From: Candidula unifasciata
Lineage: Eukaryota; Mollusca; Gastropoda; Stylommatophora; Geomitridae
Reading direction: 5' to 3'
DNA: 64,000 bases
Assembly: GCA_905116865.2 (NCBI GenBank)
Contig: CAJHNH020008533.1
Location: forward strand, 289,153 to 353,152
Under the pieces are notes generated by a model. That model searched no databases. It was given only the letters and a program-made list of their open reading frames with translations, and was not told the origin of the DNA. This document shows positions 34,085 through 45,500 of this stretch, in pieces. Each line of letters starts with the position of its first letter. Position 1 is the stretch's first letter. The position numbers were made by a program, and so were the translations under genes.

Positions 34085-34225
34085 CCCACAAGGACCGATA
34101 ACAAGCGATAAACACCCGGTGACAAAGAAACCCATATTAGGATGAGAATCACCCGAAGACAAGTCCCAGAAATCCTGTTCAACATTTAGGGTATATTAGG
34201 GCTCCCCGACTACAGCCAGGGTGGT
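34085..34225 (+). mobile_element. Short interspersed repeat, copy 3
   Basis: Contains CAAGCGATAAACACCCGGTG, GGATGAGAATCACCCG and AAGTCCCAGAAATCC, matching the copies at 29364 and 48421. It ends in a T run and lies in intron 1 of gene B. Confidence 0.6.
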
Positions 34226-34394
34226 GTGTTTAAATTTTTTTTTTTTTATCCCATATCATTGTCATGACGAGTGCTTGCCTACCGTTTATCGGCACCCGTA
34301 TGCAGTCTTGGAAGTTTGACAACCTGCGATCAGGAGGTTTCAGTGTGGAGGGCAGATCAGCAGGACCTGGAGGATTAAATGAGAGTAAAGTGTC

Positions 34395-34525
34395 TAGGTT
34401 TTGATGCCAGACCAAAACGGGCAAGCACAATGCACCGCCCAACATCCAAGGAAGTTACAATTAGGACAATCACATTAGCCAGTTGCAACCTGCAGTTCTG
34501 CGCGGATAAAAATTGCACAAAGAAG
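34395..34525 (+). repeat. Dispersed repeat shared with gene C intron 2
   Basis: GATGCCAGACCAAAACGGGC, TGCACCGCCCAAC and a TGCGCGGATAAAA end align with 50030-50150 (ACAAACGGGTCAAGGCCAAG to TGTGCGGATAAAA). The copy sits just downstream of gene B exon 1, while the other lies before gene C exon 3. They are independent insertions by position. Confidence 0.45.
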
Positions 34526-34538
34526 GCAACGAACTTAC

Positions 34539-34571
34539 AACGAAAACAGCAGCAATGTTTCGTTTTATCAT
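34539..34571 (-). CDS. Astacin-family metalloprotease, gene B, exon 1 (signal peptide start)
   Basis: Minus-strand ATG plus ten codons (MIKRNIAAVFV) up to a donor GTAAGTTCG. Joined in phase 0 to exon 2, it yields a signal peptide with a basic N-terminus and a hydrophobic core. The start is supported by position: 34571 is about 180 bases downstream of the TATATAA at 34749-34755. The same layout occurs in genes A and C, both with 30-33-base first exons. Confidence 0.75.
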
Positions 34572-34748
34572 GGTGCTAATTGTCTGCTAACGGACAACCT
34601 GGGATTTTTATCACAAACAGTATAGTTGATAAATAGTTCACTTCTGTCCCTTTGTCACAAAGCACTGTAAGATGAGCCGGCCAGGCTGCCCTGGAATGGC
34701 GATCACTGAAAATCAGATGTACCTAGGAGATCAGATTTCTAACAGTGC

Positions 34749-34800
34749 TTATATAATAATGACTTTGGAAGTCTGTTTGATCTGAGGATGTTTCGGACGA
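34749..34800 (-). promoter_or_regulatory. Gene B promoter with TATA box
   Basis: On the minus strand TATATAA at 34755-34749 is preceded by ATCCTCAGATCAAACAGACT, then TCCAAAGTCATTAT. This is the same block that precedes the TATA boxes of genes A and C. The 5' leader shares a TTTGTGACAAAGGGAC block, followed by GTGAACTATTTATCAAC, with gene C. Confidence 0.65.
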
Positions 34801-34809
34801 AACGATTTT

Positions 34810-36360
34810 TTTTACCTGTTGTCAAACGAACAACCTGACTGGCTGTTCATAATTGATTCTGCACTGTTTAAACAGGCTGTAACATAAGTTATCCGCCTCA
34901 ATTTCTTGTCTCGCTGATACATTTTATAATACAGGTGCTAATACGTGGTGTCGCAGTGGGTGGAGTTTCAAGGTATATTTATAGATTCAGAGATTTATTG
35001 TCTGGGAATGTCAAGATGTGGATTACCCTTTCATTATATCTCAAGTTCTGTCACAGGTAAGGAGCTGGGGCAAGACCGTAGGGTGAATGGTGACATTCGT
35101 GTATCAAGAACATAATTACATCAAACAGTAAGGGCCTTATTGTTTGCGGCAGGTAGTACGAAGTAATGTATTTGAAATTTCAATTTTAAATAAAGAATCA
35201 ACAACATAGCAATCGGGCCAGACCAGTAAGGGCCCTGTCCCCGTCTTCAGCACCAAACGCAGCGGTCCTATTCCAATAGTACCAGTAAAGGTCTGATTGT
35301 ATATGCGTCTCGCCTTTCCACTGAATGCTGCTGAACCATGCTCGGACCATGATAGTCTGTTTGTGCCTCTGAACTGTTCACTCGCTACCTAAAGTACTTT
35401 ACAACCTGGTAATCTGGTAATCCTAGTTTCAGCTTCATAGCAAACGGGTCACCCCACATATGCTCAGCTCCTGTGCCAACGAAAAACAAACGCAGCTCAC
35501 AGTGTCACATCTTGTTTGTCATACATCACTTGTCCACCAAGTGAAGCACAATTAGTCTGTCTATCTGACCATTCATTCCCCAATACACTGATTTCAGTGG
35601 TGGAAAATATCCAAAGTATGTTAGCTACCTGGAACATCTGAAACGAAGCTTGCCACTCTGCACGGAAAACACTTGTCTTCAGCGTTCACAACATACTCCA
35701 CTGGTTACATAGAATTATGACATATGTAAACTGCTGGTTCTCGAGCCAGCGGACAGCAGAAGTAACTGCTTCCACCTCCATCCTGAAACTACAGGTTGTG
35801 GTGTCATTTGTCGATCTTTGTTGCACTAAGCTAGGTCCATTCGCTTGTGTTTAAACGTCTGCCTCTCAAAACTGGGCCGATCTGTTTGGATAATCACATC
35901 ACCTGTGTGGGGATTGTTATGAATCATTTGTGGAGTTTCTAATTCTGCAGCACCCGCTGGCCTGTCTCTGTACTGTGGCTCAATGTGATTAGAACCCTAT
36001 AGGTCTGGTTGTTGCTCAGACACATTAACCCTCCTCTCTTCGCCCAGTAGTATTAAGCCTGTACGCATGTCTAATTGTGTCTTCATCTTGCGCCATTCAA
36101 AACCGTATATTTTTCGTATTCGTCAAATACGAATGGATGTGTAAATGCACTGCTGGTGCCAAATAAAGGTCTTGTACCCTCTATTCAGCGTAGGCACCAG
36201 ATAATGAATGTTTGTAATTTATTTATAATTGTTTTAGTAGTTCTCTATGTTCCTGCTCCAAACAGCACTACTGGCTTGACATTACAGTTAGCAATTTTAA
36301 GTTTAGAATTAGCTTCGATGTGCTTTACATCCACAAATGAAGGCTGAAGGCCAAAACCAG
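34810..36360. other. Unassigned region upstream of gene B
   Basis: Mixed-composition DNA with no convincing coding frame or recognised element. It would hold any distal regulatory sites of gene B. Confidence 0.4.
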
Positions 36361-36369
36361 GATAAGAAA

Positions 36370-36695
36370 TGTAAAGAGAGCTGCTGTTTGCAGATGATGC
36401 CACAATAACCACCCACTCAGAGAAGGAGCTGCAATGTTTACTATCTGCATTTACTGATCCATGCTGAGATTTTGGACTAACAATCAACAAAAGGAAGACA
36501 GAGGTTATGTTGCAAATTGGTAATGATAGACCGTCTGTCCACATTGATGGCGAAGAGCTGGAGATAGATGACCATTTTACCTATCTGTGATCCACTGGGA
36601 GTAACAAAGAAATCAACACCAGGATAGACAAGACAGCCACAATAATGAGCAGATCAACGAAAAAGAGTTTGGGAGAACAGAAAGCTGACGACATG
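36370..36695 (+). mobile_element. LINE RT fragment
   Basis: Encodes ELLFADDATITTHSEKELQ (RT active site FADD), then LTINKRKTEVMLQIG and [17 protein letters not shown], with two stops. It is truncated on both sides. It runs straight into the (ATGT)n array at 36706. Confidence 0.75.
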
Positions 36696-36705
36696 TTTGT
36701 ATATG

Positions 36706-36954
36706 TGTATGTATGTATGTATGTATGTATGTATGTATGTATGTATGTATGTATGTATGTATGTATGTATGTATGTATGTATGTATGTATGTATGTATGT
36801 ATGTATGTATGTATGTATGTATGTATGTATGTATGTATGTATGTATGTATGTATGTATGTATGTATGTATGCATGCATGTATGTATGTATGTATGTATGT
36901 ATGTATGTATGTATGTATGTATGTATGTATGTATGTATGTATGTATGTATGTAT
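36706..36954 (+). repeat. (ATGT)n microsatellite, about 250 bp
   Basis: ATGT repeats with a single ATGC/ATGC interruption near 36871. The Tyr-Val-Cys-Met and His-Thr-Tyr-Ile frames across it are artefacts of a 4-base repeat with no stop. Confidence 0.97.
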
Positions 36955-37194
36955 GGATGGATGGATGGATGGATGGATGGATGGATGGATGGATGGATGG
37001 ATGGATGGATGGATGGATGGATGGATGGATGGATGGATGGATGGATGGATGGATGGATGGATGGATGGATGGATGGATGGATGGATGGATGGATGGATGG
37101 ATGGATGGATGGATGGATGGATGGATGGATGGATGGATGGATGGATGGATGGATGGATGGATGGATGGATGGATGGATGGATGGATGGATGGAT
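36951..37194 (+). repeat. (ATGG)n microsatellite, about 244 bp
   Basis: A pure ATGG array that follows the ATGT array without a break. Together they exceed 490 bp. After 37194 a degenerate TGTATG-rich region continues to about 37400. Confidence 0.97.
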
Positions 37195-37409
37195 GTTGTA
37201 TGTATGTATGTAATGAGTGTATGTAATGTGTGTATTAACATATGTAATGTATGTTATGTGTGTAATGCATGTAATGCATGTTTGTAATATATGTAGGTAA
37301 CTTAATTATTTATGTATAATTTATGTGTATTTTGTGTATATGTGTATATAATGTATGTCTGTCTGTAAGGTACTTATATATGTATGTAATGCATGCATGT
37401 ATCTATAAG

Positions 37410-38765
37410 GACATTGTCATCGATTCTTTGCTGTCAACGTTGATGTTTTGTTGTTAATGTTTTTTTTAGAACTAGTCGCATATCTCGTCCAACATTGTAA
37501 ATCTTCTCGGTATCGTACTACCTTTTGGTGGTTGTGAAACGTCGGAACCATTGTAAAACCTTTTCCCCAGTGTGGGTTCCAGGGCCCTACTGTGGGGAAG
37601 ACAAGAATAGACCTACGGTATAATAAACAAACATGTCGTATATGTGGACTAATTAGAGGCTTCCTTTAAAGACCGAAAGCACCTGCCTGAGATTGCAGGA
37701 ACCGACAGTCTGCATAGAAATAGGTCAGATCTGTAAAACAGATGTGCACGCAAATAAATGTTCTGGAGGAAGACTAGAAACCAGAAGTATACAAAAACTA
37801 AAAAACTTCGCTGAAGTTTACAACCAATGAGCAAGAGGAAGATGTAAAACCATTTAGCAGTTGTAGAACCTCTCTGTTGTAGAGCTTATCAGGCGTTGTA
37901 AAACCTTTCCACTTTTGTGGAACCCTTCAGCGGTTGTAGAAATCCTTAGTCATTGTCAGGATTTTGCATGCGTGTTGTATTTGCACGTCTGAAACGGTCT
38001 TTCTTTCCTCTCATTTCTGTTAGGGCTATTTCCCTCTTCTTCTGGACACAGTAATTTGTTGCCGATAGTTCAAACGTAAGAGGCAAACAACATTCAATTA
38101 GGAGTTAAAAGAAAAACCGAAAAAGTTTACTAATTCTAATTTCTACCCTGCTCTGCCCTATGTGAAGGTGTCAACCGCTTGCATCATGTGATTGCCAAAT
38201 TGCATTGTTCGCTTTGTCACCAATGTTGGAACAAGGTAATACTTTAAGAACATTTGGAGTTAACTACGTTAAAAGTAATTAAAAAAATTAAAAAAAAAAA
38301 ACAACATCTCACCTCAGACGTTCCCATCAAAAGAAGCAGGCTGACGTAGGCTTAAGTATATTCCATTCCAAACAAACAGAAATTACACCTAAGATCATAA
38401 TTGATTCTGCCAACACGGCACGATCTAATTGTATTTTTCACTCATGACAAGTAGGATTTATAGCATATTTTATTTCAGCTGCTAAAATGTGACTGAATGT
38501 GATATTCTGCAATGGCGACCCATAGTTAGACATTCAGTCAACCAGGTGTCGTCTCCACATTGAAGATTGCCTGCATTTGATCTCAAATCTGGCCTGTCCT
38601 GCGTACCGCTTTAACACTTTCTGAAAATGCCATTCGTCCATCTCATGATGTTTTTCTCTCATTCGAATTGTCTGCCTGTCTTTTGTTTCATTGCCTTAAA
38701 CCTGTCTTTCCACTGTGATGTTTCTTCAAGTGTTTTCCTTTACTGCATCTGAAACCAAATATTTC
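37410..38765. other. Unassigned, with dispersed motif copy 2
   Basis: At 37690-37760 AACCGACAGTCTGCATAGAA, then CTGTAAAACAGATGTGCACG repeats the motif of 31225 and 55735. At 37540-37960 a degenerate repetition of the TTGTAAAACC(T)TT type occurs about five times. No gene is seen. Confidence 0.4.
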
Positions 38766-38770
38766 GCCTC

Positions 38771-38935
<165 letters not shown>

Positions 38936-39899
38936 GTGTATGTTGGTTTGTGTGTGTTGCATATGTGTGTGTGTTTGCCTGTGTGTGTGTTTGGGTCTGT
39001 GCGCGTATGTCTGTATGTGTGTCTGCATTTGTGTGTCTGTGTGTTCATATGTGTATCTGTATGTGTGTGGAATGTGCGTGTCTGTGTGGGTAGGTAGGTA
39101 TGTATGCGGGTGAATGGGGGTGTGTTTATGTGTGTGTGTGTGAAGGTATGTAGGTGTGTATATATGCGTGTTTTAGTGAGTGGGTTGGTGTGTGTGTGTG
39201 CATGCATTTTACCAGCCATAATTTTGTGGGGTGTTTTTTTTTTTTCCCCCCTTTTCTTGATATTTCTATTATGCATATTATCAGATGAATATAACATGCT
39301 TATTGATAAAATACCGCTGCAGTGTGAAAGAGGGGTGTTTGGAAGGGCCATTAGGATAGGAATAAACTCACAGGGAGCAAGTACAGCAGGGATCTACCAG
39401 TCGTCAGTAGAAATTATCCTCGTCAACGAGCGTTTCGGCCCACGATTCATAGACGCTTTCGGAGGTTGGCCCACCTGAGTTCATGAAGCTCAGGGCTGTT
39501 ACCCTGATGCACAAGATTACCGGATGGTGTTTTCTTTCGGATAGGAACAAGACGACTTGGTGGTTGCAGAAGGTACTGTGAGATAAGAAGTCGTCGCGGC
39601 AGCCTAATTAAAGCAGTCAGCATACCTGGACGACCGAGCGACAAGCTTACGATTGGTTTACCGGACACATGTTGGTGGCAGAGGATCACTGGCAGACAAT
39701 TCGGATACGATGGACTTTCAAGGGGTGAGAAACCCTTTTCCACTAGACACCCGGACCAGCTCACCGAGGCACGTCCCCTACGTTGTTGCGTTGCGTCCAA
39801 AGCCAACTCGAGGCCCTTTCGGCTGCCTCGCCCAGTTTTTTTAAGTGTTCGTTTCCGTTCATTACCGCGCAATCCTAGTTCTTTCACCACATTGTACAG

Positions 39900-40325
39900 T
39901 GAAGTGGAAACGAGGCCTCTCGCTCCCACTTCGACGGCAAAGACCCGTACTGTGTACGCCTCGTTTCTCCTCAGACCGGCTGCTAAATCACTGTATTTCT
40001 CGAGCTAATACAGGTGATTTTCATCCATACGCGACTCAAACGGGACGGTGAGCTCAATCAGGATGAGCTGCCGTTTCTCCGCAGAGTGGAGGACTATGTC
40101 AGGTCGCAGACCGGTCTTCCGGGTCAACTTAGGGTACCTATCATGGCGCGGTAGATCAACCGCCAGTAACCAGTCCCTCGCAGAGTCTAGCACAGATGGA
40201 GCGAATGCGTTTCGGTTGACCTTACTTTTTTGAACCTGCCCAGCCTTGAGGAAGCGTATGGGGACGATAGTAGAACTGGCTCTGGCGTTAGCCTGGTCGA
40301 CAACGGCTGCTAACTCTTTTATCAC
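39900..40325 (-). pseudogene. Restriction-like endonuclease domain of the same element
   Basis: In the same frame as the RT after the stop: ELAAVVDQANARAS, then ARDWLLAVDLPRHDRYP, TGLRPDIVLHSAEKRQLI, LIELTVPFESRMDENH. A TAG at 40005-40007 stands where the sister copy has Lys. The frame then continues with LEKYSDLAAGL and AVEVGARGLVSTSLYNVV. The catalytic Asp of PD and the E of IELT are present. Confidence 0.8.
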
Positions 40326-40343
40326 ATTGTTGTGTCGCCAGGT

Positions 40344-41861
40344 CTATCGGCCTTGGCCTACCGCTTTCCTGCACGCGGAGGGGACGTGTTCTAGCGTCTG
40401 CTTCGCTTTACACAACGGGCAAGTCGGATCGTTGGTCGCAGACCACTTAAACATGTTAACACCGGACGGTAATACATCGTACGCCGAACGAACGATAAAG
40501 CTCAGTCGCAGCGGGGTCATCCGCCAGATCTCACCCCATGTGAGTACTCTTGGCAATGCGCTCTCCAGGCTGACCCAATGGCCCTGCTGCGACTGCTGGG
40601 CTGCTTTCTGGACCCGAACCTCGTTTTCGTTGTCCCTCACCGTTTGTATTACCATGTCTCGGCGCTCTTTGGCTGAGGCCTTTGACCACCAATTGACCTT
40701 CCCGTGCCCTAGGCCTCGACGGTCGGTTTGAGTGTATCCCATTATCTCCTTCAATTTTAGTGCATTCTGGGCAGATTCTATCGCATCGAGGACTCTCCAC
40801 TTCTGGCCAGTCTTTAGAGCGGGCTGGACAGCGATGACATTTGGGTCTGAAGACTCGCGCAAGAGCATGGCGAGTCTTACTTTGCCAACTTTAAACTCTT
40901 CGGTTATTGATTTGAACGGGAGTACCAGTTTAGCCTGCTTGCAATACAGGGCCACGTCGGTCAGACAGGGTGCACCAATCCACTCTCTTAAGGCTGTGTT
41001 GATTTTCCTCTCCATGGTTTCCACTGCAGTCATCGTCACCTCGTAGACTAACAGTGGCCATAAGAGCTTCGGAATCAACATGAATTGAAGACACCATACC
41101 TTGAATTTCCCGACCAGCCTGCATTGCTCGATCGCGAGCAGGCCTGTAGCCAGTGACTCGTGTATTCGCCGGACCTCCGCTCTATCAGATAACTTCGAAT
41201 CGTAAACGCGACCGAGGCTCTGCACCGGTTCCTCCAGAACCGTAGGGATCTTGTTCCTTGCCACCGTAAAACTGGTTGCCGACACCTTGCCCTTATGGAT
41301 TGACAGACTCCTCTTCTGCGGTTTGAACTGCATACCGCTCTGTTGGACCACAGCGTCCATTTTTTTCAGGATCGTGCGGGCAGACTCCTCGCTGCCCGTT
41401 ATAATAGTCGTGTCATCCATAAATGCGCGTAGTGGCGGCATCCAGTGATCCTCTATTTGAAGGCCATGTCCGTAGCCGGCCGCCCCGTCTAACATGATCT
41501 GCATGGCCATGACAAACAGTACAGGTGAGATCGTACACCCCATAGCTATCCCAATCTGCAACTCAGTCCATCTCGTGGTAAACGTCGAGGTAGAGAAGCG
41601 CAAAGCGAACTTAGAGAAATATTGCTCGATCATATCATTGATCAGTGCCGGTACGTGGAACATGCGAAGGGCTCGCCACAGTAGCCTTTGGGGGACTCCC
41701 CCGTAGGCGTTGGCTAAGTCCAACCAAATCACGTGCAATTGAGTTCTCTCCTGCTTGGCTCTCTGGATAGCCTCCCAAATCATGGTCGCGTGTTCAAGGC
41801 ACCCAGGAACGCCCGGAATACCACCCTTCTGAACACTCGTATCTATGTACTTGTTAGCCAT
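40344..41861 (-). pseudogene. Reverse transcriptase ORF of the R2/NeSL-like element
   Basis: 505 open codons with RT motifs in order, a thumb region, and a C-terminal CCHC zinc finger. The true ORF begins upstream, because the frame before this Met still reads RT-like sequence (LAAQVRLTFFSVMARRLT) up to the truncation at about 41935. A TAG ends it where the sister copy has TAC. Elements of this group encode one protein that cuts DNA with its C-terminal endonuclease and primes reverse transcription at the nick. This copy cannot make the complete protein. Confidence 0.85.
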
Positions 41862-41955
41862 TGGATACTATGTGAGCCGGCGAGCCATGACCGAGAAGAA
41901 TGTAAGACGGACCTGCGCTGCCAATTTATGACCCTTTGAAAATAAAGTTCGTTCG

Positions 41956-41958
<3 letters not shown>

Positions 41959-42011
<53 letters not shown>
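41959..42011 (+). repeat. (CT)n microsatellite
   Basis: A pure CT array adjoining the truncated 5' end of the R2/NeSL-like element. Confidence 0.97.
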
Positions 42012-42024
<13 letters not shown>

Positions 42025-42065
42025 CTCTTCTCTCTCTTTCTTTTCTTTCTTTCTTTCTTTCTTTT

Positions 42066-42121
<56 letters not shown>

Positions 42122-42151
42122 TTCTTTCTTTCTTTTTCTTTCTTTCTTTCT

Positions 42152-42187
<36 letters not shown>

Positions 42188-42253
42188 TTTTTTCTTTTCT
42201 TCTTTCTTTCTTTCTTTCTTTTTTCTTTCTTTCTTTCTTTTCTTTCTTTCTTT

Positions 42254-42318
<65 letters not shown>
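42012..42318 (+). repeat. (CTTT)n microsatellite, about 300 bp
   Basis: CTTT repeats with length variants. With the CT array it makes about 360 bp of pure polypyrimidine. The Lys/Glu-rich and Phe/Ser-rich frames across it are artefacts. Confidence 0.97.
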
Positions 42319-42319
<1 letters not shown>

Positions 42320-42654
42320 TCCCCCTCCCCCACCCCCTTTTTTCAATCTCCTACATTAACTCTGTTTTTTTTATTCCAGTTTTGTCAGAACATCTTTATA
42401 TCAGTTTAATTAGTCATTTGATTCATTGGCGTGTTCCGTCATTATATGTCACAGATAGCTGGCTCTCTAATGATCCACTCGAATCCACTTCAGCACCAAC
42501 GTCCGCTGTATGGTTTCTTTTGGACACCTCGTTTCTGTAATCATTCTGAGTCCCATTTCTATCAATGTTTGGTAATTCTCTCTTCGCCTCTTCTCAGAGC
42601 GTATTCAGTGTAGCGCTATCTTTTCTATCCTGTATCGGTTGCTGCTAGCCTTCA

Positions 42655-43740
42655 TTGCCTATATATTTATCTTATTTCTTCATTCCTTTTGAATTTATCC
42701 CATCTTATGTTCTTTTCATGGGCTTTCCATCACATATAGTGCGGCTCATTGGAATGCTCTATCGGGACCAACGGGCTGCAGTCGGAGTAGATGGAGAGAC
42801 ATCGGACTGGTTTGGCATCGGGCAAGGAGTCCGTCGGGGATGTGTGCTGTCACCGTGTTTGTTCAACCTGTACGCCGAAAATATAATGAGAAATGTAAGA
42901 GATGATATAAACAAGGAACAATATGATGCCCTAAACATCGGTGGTCATGAAATACCAGAAATTCGTTATGCTGATGATACAGTATTACTATCAACATCAC
43001 AAAATGGTTTAGAAAACTTATTAACCTCACTCCAAAGAAATAGTGAAAATCATAACTTATTTCTTAATATAGCAAAAACAAAGATAATGCATACAAACAA
43101 AACTGCCCTGGAGAAGAAATTATATGTTAATGAGGAAAGATTGGAAGTGGTGGAAAATTTCGAATATCTTGGGTCACTGGTTACCAACAATGGTGACACA
43201 ATGAAAGAAATTAAACGGCGACTATCAATTGCTCTTCAAAGACTAAAACAACTGAATAAATTATGGAATTGTACAGATAGAATTACAAAGGTCAGATTTT
43301 TAAGAGCATGCATCTTTCCCATTGCAACATACGCCTGTGAGACCTGGACACTTACTAAACAAGCGGAACAGCGCATAAATGCATTTGAATATAAATGTTA
43401 CAGACAGGTTCTAAGAATATCTTGGGTAAAGAAAAGAACAAATGCATCCATACTTCAAGAGCTGAATATTGAAGAGGGTTGGCTAGTAAAGACAATAAAA
43501 CAAAGAAAATTGAAATATTTTGGTCACTTGAAACGTCATGGAAGTCTAGAGAGAACAATAATGGAGGGGTATATGCCTGGGAAGAGAGGAAGAGGAAGGC
43601 CAAGGAGAAGATGGGTGCAGGATGTGGCAGATGATCTCCAGATGGGTGTATCAGACGCAGGACATGTTGCTCAGGATAGGAAGGTTTTCCGGAGGGTTGT
43701 TATGGCAGCGAGGTTTCGCGAGGGACATGCTACTGAATGA
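42655..43740 (+). mobile_element. LINE RT, 361-codon open frame, ending in (GAAT)n
   Basis: The frame opens upstream of recognisable RT at about 42715 (FMGFPSHIVRLIGMLYRDQ) and continues GQGVRRGCVLSPCLFNLYAE, EIRYADDTVLLSTS (active site YADD), NIAKTKIM, FEYLGSLVTNNGD, ACIFPIATYACETWTL and a C-terminus with GKRGRGRPRRRWVQD. It ends ATGCTACTGAATGAATGAATGAATG. The 3' half of the ORF is intact, with no stop in 361 codons, so this is the youngest-looking LINE in the window. It is 5'-truncated and lacks the endonuclease and the first RT motifs. The clade is not assigned. Confidence 0.88.
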
Positions 43741-44069
43741 ATGAATGAATGTTCTTTTCTCTCAAGCATTTGTTTTCGAATCCATTTAACTTTCGTTCCA
43801 TGTTTTTAGTGGTTCTCCATCTGGCCTATGTTAAAACTGAAATAACATAGAATTGAAAATGCGTAACTTGGTAATTAGTCATTGCTTCATCATAAATCTC
43901 TTAACCTGTTGACAGTCCAATAAGCTCCACTCGATGTGACCTGGACAAGATGGCTACCATGTGAAAATTTAATTTGTCAGCCAGAAGGAATAGCGAGTCG
44001 GTGACCATAGTTTAGGGTGTAGTCAGACATAACTGAGTCGATTAAAAAGAGCATGCATCTGTTCGATTG

Positions 44070-44144
44070 ACACCAAGAAAGAATTACGCTTTGTCACATA
44101 GATCCACAAATCAAGATGTCATTTGATGTGATTACTATATAAGG
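44070..44144 (+). promoter_or_regulatory. Gene C promoter with TATA box
   Basis: TATATAAGG lies at 44136-44144, 125 bases before the ATG. The upstream block TGACACCAAGAAAGAATTAC, then ATAGATCCACAAATCAAGATG and GTGATTACTATATAAGG, aligns with gene A 7728-7806. Confidence 0.7.
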
Positions 44145-44268
44145 ACAAGAACAAATGTCATTGCTTAGGGAAACTAGATTTTCAGTGTTACAAAGCGAAC
44201 CAAGTGAACTGTTCAACATCCATACAGTTTGAGAAATAGAGCGGAGATTGAAAGCCGACAATAAGACA

Positions 44269-44301
44269 ATGAGGCTGCGAAACACAGTTTGTTTAGCTGT
44301 A
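44269..44301 (+). CDS. Astacin-family metalloprotease, gene C, exon 1 (signal peptide start)
   Basis: ATG plus ten codons (MRLRNTVCLAV) to a donor GTAAGTTTG at 44302. In phase 0 with exon 2 it makes a signal peptide: basic start, hydrophobic core. The start is supported by the same layout in genes A and B. The 5' leader shares a TGTTACAAAGCGAACC-type block with the others. Confidence 0.75.
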
Positions 44302-44309
44302 GTAAGTTT

Positions 44310-45355
44310 GTATCAGGGTATTTGTATTTTAACTCGTTCAGTCACAGCAATGTACTCATTTAACTCGCTCTGCCCTATGAAGTTGTTATTTTAACTAATA
44401 AATGCTTGGTTCTCAAGGACTGAGAACACCACCAGACAGAAGATGCTAAAACAGAAATGTGTGCAGCGCATGTTTAGTGCAATAATGGGATAGGCCAGAG
44501 GATAGGAAAAGTATAGCAGCTTTGTCAAACCTTATAAACGAATGGTGGTCCGCTTGGCATTAAGTGAGTTAACAACATGTACATTTCCTGAAGTGCGATT
44601 TCAGCGAAAAATGAAAAAAAAAAAAAAAAATCATAGACGGGCATGCAACTATTGCCGCAGTATCAGAAGAAGCTGGCGACTATCGCAAACTGATTATATA
44701 TAGAGTATATAATAGAGCTCAAGCAAATTCACACATGTAGAGGATAAGATTCGAGAAAAGTGGACAAAATACGCCTACGCTTTTCTGAACGTAAAAGAAA
44801 AAGTGAGTTTAGTACTATTCACATCCAAATACGAAGAACCTAAAATATAGAACAAGAGGTTGCAGTAGCTATCGGATTCAGTGCGCAAAAAAAAGGCCAC
44901 TGGTTTTAAAGGATTGAACTCCATTGAGAAGAAACTTAAATTACCTGTCTTCTTCAAATTTCCTGAAAATCTGGATAGAAAGACACGCACATGAGAATGT
45001 AGGGCAAAGAGACAACATAGTGTCAATATTGAAAAGAAGAAACGATTGCACGCGATTTTAGCACCAATAGAGAAATTTCCCTATTATGTCATTTGAAGAA
45101 AATTTTAGAATTTTGCACCAATAAATGAGGCCCATTGTAGAAACGATCTGACCATCGACACAAGACCATGTTTTGACACAGTGCTAGAACTTTAATCCTT
45201 AATAGGGGGAGGGAGGAGAGAGAGAGAATTTACATACAGCTTTGGACAATACAGAGATAGGAACAAGAATCCAAAAAGCAAATAACATTACGCCTGCACC
45301 TTACCCTAATCTTGCAACACTCGGCTGTTCGAACTGAGAGGGGAAATAAGGGGAA
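44310..45355. other. Intron 1 of gene C, unassigned part
   Basis: No recognised element; an A run at 44615-44630. Confidence 0.4.
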
Positions 45356-45500
45356 AGCATCCTTTTCCACACCTTCAGGTGTGCTGGGCATGCAGGGCTG
45401 GACCTATATTTTATCGATCAATCGGCACTCAGTGGATGATGTTGTCAACATCACGCCGGCCACCTTGACTTCCTATGACTACACCTGGTACCCATTCAAG
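45356..45500 (+). repeat. Dispersed repeat shared with gene A intron 1
   Basis: Matches 9770-9900 (CCTTCAGGTGTGCTGGGCAT and a CATCACGCCGGCC block). The flanks are unrelated, so this is a dispersed element, not part of the gene duplication. Confidence 0.6.

Larger units (their letters stand above)
39345..41935 (-). mobile_element. R2/NeSL-like non-LTR retrotransposon (RLE type), 5'-truncated
   Basis: Read on the minus strand, 41935-40344 is RT: MANKYIDTSVQKGGIPGVPG (the QKGxxPGxxGC motif typical of RLE-type elements), IWLDLANAYGGVP, AFMDDTTIITGS (active site F-M-D-D). A CCHC finger follows (CPLCKAKQTLEHVPSAC). After a stop, 40325-39900 encodes the restriction-like endonuclease: GLRPDIVLHS...LILIELTVP, the PD-(D/E)XK core. 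Then a 3' tail runs to 39345. Stop codons lie at the Tyr after GQGR (40344) and after ENHLY (40005). The 5' end is lost at the (CT)n array. Related copies lie at 52863-53940 and 16095-16612. Confidence 0.85.

Noticed and set aside
36645..37287. Long open frames (up to 196 codons) of YVCM and GWMD type
   Set aside because: They are the stop-free frames of the ATGT and ATGG microsatellites.
39653..41706. Several plus-strand ORFs of 60-160 codons
   Set aside because: They lie antisense to the R2/NeSL-like RT and endonuclease frames.
41843..42409. Lys/Glu/Arg-rich and Phe/Ser-rich frames of 135-167 codons
   Set aside because: They are translations of the (CT)n/(CTTT)n array.
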